The notes under the pieces: model-generated | The model's database searches: none | Seen by the model: the letters and a program-made list of their open reading frames with translations, nothing else | What the model was told of the DNA's origin: nothing | Position numbers and translations under genes: made by a program | Assembly (NCBI GenBank): GCA_900556195.1 | Contig: USOJ01000011.1 | Location: forward strand, 1-11,754 | DNA from: an uncultured Eubacteriales bacterium | Lineage (GTDB): Bacteria; Bacillota; Clostridia; Christensenellales; Borkfalkiaceae | Reading direction: 5' to 3' | Length of the DNA stretch: 11,754 nucleotides | Part shown: one piece after another, positions 6,473 to 11,754 of the stretch | Layout of the letters: each line of letters opens with the position of its first letter | Numbering within the stretch: the first letter of the stretch is position 1

Positions 6473-9400
6473 ATGAAGAAAGCATTGTTGTTGATTGCAA
6501 CTTTGATGCTGGCGTTGTCTTGCGTGTTTGCATGCTCGAAGAAACCCGAAGCGCACAAACACACTTTGACCCACCACGACGCCGTAGCCGCCACCTGTAT
6601 TGCAACGGGTTCGGTCGCTTACGACGAATGTAGCGGATGTCATAAAAAGTTCGACGCCGAAGGTAACGAAATAGAAGACGTTACCGTTGCGATTAACCCG
6701 GCAAATCACACCGAGTTGGCAGAACATACTGCCGCTCCCGCTTCTTGTATAGCCACAGGCACGATTTACTACAAAGAGTGCAACGGTTGCCACAAGAAGT
6801 ATGACGCAGAAGGTAACGAGATTACTAATATCGTTGATCCCGTAAATCCCACGGCTCACAGACACTTGACGGAGCACGCGGCGGTAGCGGCGACTTGTAT
6901 CGCTGCGGGCAACGTATATTATAAAGAATGCGACGACTGCCACAAAAAATACGATAAAGACGGCGTTGAAATTACGGACGTCGTTATTGCTATTAAACAG
7001 CATAGTTTAACGTCCGTGCCGGCAAAGGAATCTACTTGTACCGTTCAAGGTAATAAAGCGTATAATCACTGCTCGGTTTGCGAAAAAGATTTCGATGACG
7101 ACGGTAACGAACTTGAATCGGTTAAATTGCCGCTTAAAGAACATACTTTAGGCGATTGGGAAAGCGACGAAGACGGACACTACAAAGTATGCTCCGTCTG
7201 CACGGGCAAATTTGAAGAAGAAGTTCATACTCGCGGCGCGAGCGTAACCGTCGATTATCAGAATGGCGACCACTATTATACTTGTACCGTTTGTAAATAT
7301 CAAAAACACGAAGCGCACAATTGGAGCGCCTGGACGAAGAAAGACGATTCCGACCATACGAGAAATTGTACGGTATGTCAGAGAAGAGAGACGGGCTCTC
7401 ACGAAGTAGGCACTGCGGCAACCTGTAAAGACCCTGCCGTTTGTAAACTTTGTAACGGTTCTTACGGTTCCGTATCCGAAGAGCATCTTCTCGATTCGAA
7501 CGGTACTTGTACCGTTTGCGGCAGAAATCGCGCGGTATGGAATAAATCTTACTCCGGCGTAACGGTCGATATGTACGGCGAGGTTAACGTGTCTAAAAGC
7601 GCTGTATTTACTTTCGGCGCAGACGGTAATTCTGCGGGTGCGAAAGGCGCGGTTGTCGGCAAAGAAAACGGTAGCATCGAAGAGGAAGAAGATTGGTACG
7701 AAGAGACTATCACGAGATACCTTATTTCTAATGCTATAATGTACGTACAATACGTCGATAAGACAACCGGCAAAGTTGCGCTTGTTTATGCATACGACAG
7801 AGCCGAAGAAACGTACTACAACAGCAATAAATGGAAAACGCCTACACACACCGAAAAAACGATGACGGGCTATATTGATGCCGCTACGGGTATAATATTC
7901 CTTGACGACAATCATAAATATACTGCTACGGTGCTCATTCCGTCCGATACGCCGTTTACCGCGGATAAATTTGAAGGCGGAGCGTTTAATACGAGAGATT
8001 ATTACGGCGTTGCGTTCTATAAATTTACCGTAGGGGATAAGTCTGTAACGGTATACTACGGAGCGAAAACAGGTTTTGGCGGAGTTTTATTCAATGCTAC
8101 CGTTACCGATTTTGAAGGTAATTCGGTCGCAATTGCAGACTTTGCTACTGCGCCCGCTATGATCGTAAAGGATAAAGACGGCAACGTGATTAAGCGTTTC
8201 GGTTATAACGGAACGACGGTTGTCGAACTTGATTCTTATGCAGGCAAGTATACGGGTACTTTCGGCGAAGTCCTTATCGACGGACTCGGTAACATTACCG
8301 TTACCGTAGACGGTGAGAAACAAAAGGGTAAATACGTCGCGGTAGATTTTACCGACCACAACTTTGAGATATTCTTCTACGGCGAAGACGGCGAAACTGT
8401 GGTAGATTACTACGAAATTCTTGCCGATTTGTCTGCTTATACCTATAAGGGCAAACATCCTGAAATAACTATTACTTTTGATCTCGGCGATTGTGGGGAT
8501 AACTTCACCGGTAAAGTAGGTAAAAAGGTTGCGTATACGCTTCCCGATGCCCCTGCTCCGACCGACGAAAGTTATATCTTCAAAGGTTGGCTCTATACGA
8601 CCGATGCCGATGATGTTACTTATCAGCCGGGCGACGTCGTGGCGTTTACAAGCGACGTTACGCTTATTGCAAACTGGCAACGTAAGACCGCTATTACGGT
8701 GGATCTCGGAGATGGTAATACCGTAATCGTTTACGCCGGCGAAGAAGAAATTCTTAAAGACGTTCTTGCCGCGAAGGTAACGCTTCCCGACGGCAAAACT
8801 TTGAAGCATTGGGCTTATGAAGGTAATCCTATCAATGGCGAAGCCGTCGTAGGTGCTGATGCGATAACGATTACCGCGGTATACAAAGCGCAATATACTC
8901 TTACCGTCGTTTATGGCAACGGTCTTGAAAATAAGACGTATACTTTGCTTGAAGACGCAGTTACCGCTCCCGAAGAACCCGCTTATACTAATGGTAAAAA
9001 CTTTGACCATTGGTACACTTCCGACGACGAAGGCGTAACCGAAGCAGAAGTATTCGAAGTAGGTTCGGTATTGACCAAAGACACGACGATTTACGCCGCG
9101 TGGGTTGCTTCGAGTCCGTTTACCGGAACTTGGTATGGAGCATATATATCCGTTAAGGACTCTAACTATGATCAAGTAACGGGTTTGTATGGCGATACAA
9201 GGTATTATTACGTTGTCGATGCTGATGGAGTAATAACGGATAGTGATAGTTATACGCAAAAGAACAAAACTGTTACTCTTGAAGACGGAACGAATAAAAT
9301 AACCGTGGGTACAGATACCGGGTATTACTTCCCTGAATATAAAGCGGTTGCTTTATATAAATATTCGTCAAGTGGCGCGCGTACTTCTTTGAGATTATAC

Positions 9401-11635
9401 TTTATCGGCGCTACGGCAGTTCCGCTTACGTCGACTAATAAAAACGGATATTCGTATCAAAACGGTAAGTATATATTCTTTATAATCAACGTTACCCGTA
9501 ACGGTGAAACGAAGCAGGTTTCCGTATTTGCCGACGGCGATAACTTCTATTTCGACGTAGTCGTCGATAAAGCCACTATAAGCGGCGGAACGACAACTTG
9601 GACGGAACAAACGAGTTATGCGAGTTTGGGTACTAACGGCTTGAAAGTCTACAATTCGGACAGAAGCGTTCTTATTGCAAGTTTCAAAAAACCGAGTGGT
9701 AAATGGACGCTTTACAAAGAAGACGGACTTGACGGCGATTACATTGCTACCGTTGCAGGCGTTGCCGATCAGTCGATTACGCTTGACGGTGTAGGCGGAT
9801 TGACTTACGGAAGCAAGACCGGTACTTACGAACTTGCAAGCGACGGTACTTACGACGTATACTTGGATAGTAAGAAAGAATATTATTCCGCGACTATCGA
9901 TAAAGATACCAAGACGATGACGTTGACCAAGGTTATGGTAACCATAGCGTTTGAACTTAACACTGTTGACGGCGTTGTTATGGGTACTTACGATTCGATA
10001 TCGGTAAACAAAAACGTATCGATAAGTCTCTCTACTCTTACCAAACCCGAAAAAGAAGGGTACGTATTCAAGGGTTGGTATTCGGATAGCGCGTTCAGTA
10101 GTAGTGTAACTACAGTAACTCCCGTTGACAATATGACCGTTTACGCAAAATGGGCTAAAGCCTGCACGGTTTCGTTTGAAACCGAATACGGCGAAGCGCC
10201 TGAATCTTTCGGTAAAGAACAGGATCAGTGGGTATATGCAAGCGACAGACCTACTCTTGAAGATACCGAAGATTACGCGTTTTACGGTTGGTACGTTAAA
10301 GGCGACGAGACTAAAACGCTCGTTACAAGTAGTTATAAAGTTACCGACGATACGGTATTCGTTGCTCTTTGGAAAGCCAAAGTCATACTTACTATTAAAT
10401 ACGAAAATCCCGATATCGCAGATAAAACCGTAAAGGTTGCCGTTGAAAGAAATATCTCTCTTGCGCAATATAACCCCACAGCCGAAGAAATGGGCGATTA
10501 CGTCTTCCGTTATTTCTATAATGAAGCGGATGAAAGTAAAGCCAAAATCAGTAGCATAAAACTTACCGAAGGCGAGAATGCAACTGTCGTTGCAAAGATG
10601 GAACATACCGTAACGTTGACTGTCGTATCCGGCATCACGGGTGTAGACAATAAGTCCGTTAAAGTCGGACCTAACGACGAAATAGACTTCTCTGCCGTAA
10701 GTTTCGGTTATTATAAGGCTGAAGGTTGGGCGAAAGGTAAAATAGTTTCGGGCCTTTATACCGACGCTGCTTGCAGTAACGGTAACGAGTTTACCGCGAC
10801 GTCTATAACCGAAGATACGACGGTTTACGCTAAATGGATTGAAGTTGAACCTTATGCAATCGAAGAGGCGTATTACAGCAAAGCCGGTGATGTAAAAGGT
10901 AAAGGTGAATCCTTCTATAAAACGTTAAAAACGTTCGTTTACGATGCGGATCAAGGCTGTTGGGTAAGTGATAACAAAGGCATAGGATCTTCAATGGCGA
11001 GCCTTAAGATTTACGCTTATGAAACTATAACGATTTCCTTTAAGTGGTCCGGTGGCGGTGAAAGTAACTGGGATATTATGTCTATAAGCGTCAACGGAAC
11101 TTTAGATGAAAAGGCGTCCGATGCGAGTCTCACTCCCACGCAACACGAATACAGCGTTACATTGAAATACGGTGACTACATTGAATTCGTATATGCAAAG
11201 GACGGATCTGGTGATAAAGGCGATGATTCCGGTAAGATTTACGATTTGACGATAAACGAACAAATTAAAACCTCTTGGGTTGTTGAAGAATCGAATGCTA
11301 ACGAGTTTGCAGGTTTGACTTTCAGCGGTACTTATACCGGCAGAGCGGATAGTGCGAGCCATAACGTTCAATTTGTGTTTGACGACGCTTCGGATATTAC
11401 GGGTACGTTAATCGTACACGATACGATTAAAGCGAAATTCACTGCAACTTTTGCGAACGGCGAACTTGTGATGACTGTTACCGAGAACGTTTCGGGCGCG
11501 GAAGATTTTGTAGGAAAAACTTTAACTGCAACTTTAAGCGGCAAAACGTTTAGTATTATCAGTTGCGCTTTTGGTGGAGAAACTTATTCTCTTGCCAATG
11601 CAGGAACGCTTACTTGCGCGGAATATAACGCGTAA
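6473..11635 (+). CDS. Large multidomain lipoprotein with CxxC and InlB-type repeats
   Basis: ATG 6473 follows GGAGG (6462-6466) at a six-base spacing. The signal peptide ends at lipobox VFAC (Cys21), so the 1720-residue product should be tethered outside the membrane. Residues 27-355 are Cys/His-rich tandem repeats (CxxC pairs after a single Cys). Residues 355-663 are beta-rich with a Y-x-G-x-Y...IDGLG module near 589. Residues 664-738, 739-806 and 807-878 resemble InlB B-repeats (Listeria-Bacteroides repeat), with [FL]-[KD]-[GH]-W and a closing A-x-W or similar. Residues 879-1156 are a second beta region with a similar LDGVGG module near 1090-1105. Four more repeats, increasingly divergent, span 1157-1230, 1231-1302, 1303-1378 and 1379-1460 (FKGWYS, FYGWYV, YAKW). 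Residues 1462-1600 resemble a jelly-roll or carbohydrate-binding fold, and 1615-1720 a final beta module. There is no LPxTG, transmembrane end or enzyme motif. An adhesin or binding role is inferred from related surface proteins; the ligand is unknown. Confidence 0.9.
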   Translation: MKKALLLIATLMLALSCVFACSKKPEAHKHTLTHHDAVAATCIATGSVAYDECSGCHKKFDAEGNEIEDVTVAINPANHTELAEHTAAPASCIATGTIYYKECNGCHKKYDAEGNEITNIVDPVNPTAHRHLTEHAAVAATCIAAGNVYYKECDDCHKKYDKDGVEITDVVIAIKQHSLTSVPAKESTCTVQGNKAYNHCSVCEKDFDDDGNELESVKLPLKEHTLGDWESDEDGHYKVCSVCTGKFEEEVHTRGASVTVDYQNGDHYYTCTVCKYQKHEAHNWSAWTKKDDSDHTRNCTVCQRRETGSHEVGTAATCKDPAVCKLCNGSYGSVSEEHLLDSNGTCTVCGRNRAVWNKSYSGVTVDMYGEVNVSKSAVFTFGADGNSAGAKGAVVGKENGSIEEEEDWYEETITRYLISNAIMYVQYVDKTTGKVALVYAYDRAEETYYNSNKWKTPTHTEKTMTGYIDAATGIIFLDDNHKYTATVLIPSDTPFTADKFEGGAFNTRDYYGVAFYKFTVGDKSVTVYYGAKTGFGGVLFNATVTDFEGNSVAIADFATAPAMIVKDKDGNVIKRFGYNGTTVVELDSYAGKYTGTFGEVLIDGLGNITVTVDGEKQKGKYVAVDFTDHNFEIFFYGEDGETVVDYYEILADLSAYTYKGKHPEITITFDLGDCGDNFTGKVGKKVAYTLPDAPAPTDESYIFKGWLYTTDADDVTYQPGDVVAFTSDVTLIANWQRKTAITVDLGDGNTVIVYAGEEEILKDVLAAKVTLPDGKTLKHWAYEGNPINGEAVVGADAITITAVYKAQYTLTVVYGNGLENKTYTLLEDAVTAPEEPAYTNGKNFDHWYTSDDEGVTEAEVFEVGSVLTKDTTIYAAWVASSPFTGTWYGAYISVKDSNYDQVTGLYGDTRYYYVVDADGVITDSDSYTQKNKTVTLEDGTNKITVGTDTGYYFPEYKAVALYKYSSSGARTSLRLYFIGATAVPLTSTNKNGYSYQNGKYIFFIINVTRNGETKQVSVFADGDNFYFDVVVDKATISGGTTTWTEQTSYASLGTNGLKVYNSDRSVLIASFKKPSGKWTLYKEDGLDGDYIATVAGVADQSITLDGVGGLTYGSKTGTYELASDGTYDVYLDSKKEYYSATIDKDTKTMTLTKVMVTIAFELNTVDGVVMGTYDSISVNKNVSISLSTLTKPEKEGYVFKGWYSDSAFSSSVTTVTPVDNMTVYAKWAKACTVSFETEYGEAPESFGKEQDQWVYASDRPTLEDTEDYAFYGWYVKGDETKTLVTSSYKVTDDTVFVALWKAKVILTIKYENPDIADKTVKVAVERNISLAQYNPTAEEMGDYVFRYFYNEADESKAKISSIKLTEGENATVVAKMEHTVTLTVVSGITGVDNKSVKVGPNDEIDFSAVSFGYYKAEGWAKGKIVSGLYTDAACSNGNEFTATSITEDTTVYAKWIEVEPYAIEEAYYSKAGDVKGKGESFYKTLKTFVYDADQGCWVSDNKGIGSSMASLKIYAYETITISFKWSGGGESNWDIMSISVNGTLDEKASDASLTPTQHEYSVTLKYGDYIEFVYAKDGSGDKGDDSGKIYDLTINEQIKTSWVVEESNANEFAGLTFSGTYTGRADSASHNVQFVFDDASDITGTLIVHDTIKAKFTATFANGELVMTVTENVSGAEDFVGKTLTATLSGKTFSIISCAFGGETYSLANAGTLTCAEYNA
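6551..7533 (+). repeat. Tandem cysteine-pair repeats inside the lipoprotein gene
   Basis: The first three units have a 50-residue (150-base) period: the lone cysteines are residues 42, 92 and 142, and a fourth is at 189. Each unit reads roughly C-[IT]-x(2)-G-x(3)-Y-x(2)-C-x(2)-C-x-K-x-[FY]-D-x(2)-G-x-E. Shorter CSVC, CTVC and CKLC units follow up to about residue 352, with histidines between them. Three or four thiols plus a histidine per unit could bind a metal, or the thiols could form disulfides outside the cell. The same kind of repeat occurs in other gut Clostridia surface proteins. Confidence 0.8.
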
Positions 11636-11650
11636 CGTAAAAACTTAACG

Positions 11651-11684
11651 AAAAAAGGACTCGGAAATTTCCGAGTCCTTTTTT
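11651..11684 (+). terminator. Strong intrinsic terminator
   Basis: A perfect 34-base palindrome, with GC-rich core GGACTCGG/CCGAGTCC flanked by an A-run and followed by TTTTTT, begins 15 bases after the stop of the third gene. The A-run on the left gives a T-run on the other strand, so it may work in both directions. Confidence 0.92.
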
Positions 11685-11701
11685 ATACGCTCGCGATGAC
11701 A
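11685..11701 (-). repeat. Dispersed intergenic repeat, inverted copy at the right edge
   Basis: On the minus strand it reads TGTCATCGCGAGCGTAT, a variant of the family at 6179-6350. It directly abuts the terminator. Confidence 0.55.
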
Positions 11702-11711
11702 GATTAAAAAG

Positions 11712-11754
11712 TGTCATTCTGAACGTAGTGAAGCCCCCTAGGCAGGTCGCCCCC
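11712..11754 (+). repeat. Dispersed intergenic repeat, direct copy at the right edge
   Basis: It starts TGTCATTCTGAACGTAGTG and continues AAGCCCCC, closely matching the copy at 6319. With 11685-11701 it repeats the inverted-pair arrangement, here around a 10-base loop. The element probably continues past the window, since the last bases are still GC-rich non-coding sequence. Confidence 0.6.

Noticed and set aside
6551..7533. Multiheme cytochrome c
   Set aside because: The CxxC pairs are mostly not followed by His as in CxxCH. The CSGCH-type units are a minority and fall within a repeat of different spacing, so heme attachment is unlikely as the general role.

Overview
The window holds three large same-strand genes for secreted or surface proteins, with no enzymes, transport machinery, RNA genes, CRISPR or mobile-element genes. 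Two of the three start with a lipoprotein signal peptide (lipoboxes LIAC and VFAC), both have GGAG-type ribosome binding sites, and the domain repertoire is Ig-like repeats, CxxC repeats and InlB/Listeria-Bacteroides-type repeats. This repertoire suggests a Gram-positive, Clostridia-like gut or rumen commensal, probably uncultured. That placement is inference, since no marker gene is present.

Layout. (1) Bases 1-1263 are the 3' part of an unrecognised gene that runs off the left edge. (2) A 107-base gap carries a long hairpin without a T-tract. (3) Bases 1371-5937 encode a giant lipoprotein of tandem Ig-like modules, split by what looks like a single-base frameshift near 4977-4990. Removing one base would restore 1521 residues. 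(4) Bases 5938-6472 are non-coding: a hairpin after the second gene, a promoter with exact TTGACA and TATAAT boxes 17 bases apart, and a leader of about 390 bases made largely of copies of a dispersed TGTCATTCTGAG-type intergenic repeat. (5) Bases 6473-11635 encode a 1720-residue lipoprotein with an N-terminal cysteine-pair repeat region, about seven InlB-type repeats and a possible jelly-roll-like module. (6) A perfect intrinsic terminator is followed by another inverted pair of the dispersed repeat at the right edge.

The first two genes could share a transcript (107-base gap, same strand). The third has its own promoter and terminator and forms a separate unit. The proteins share a short DGxG-type beta module and a common anchoring strategy, so all could belong to one cell-surface repertoire for adhesion or ligand binding; the ligand cannot be read from sequence. 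No clearly new multi-gene system is visible. The best points to follow up are the frameshift, the cysteine-pair region on an exported protein, and the repeat-built leader behind a near-ideal promoter.
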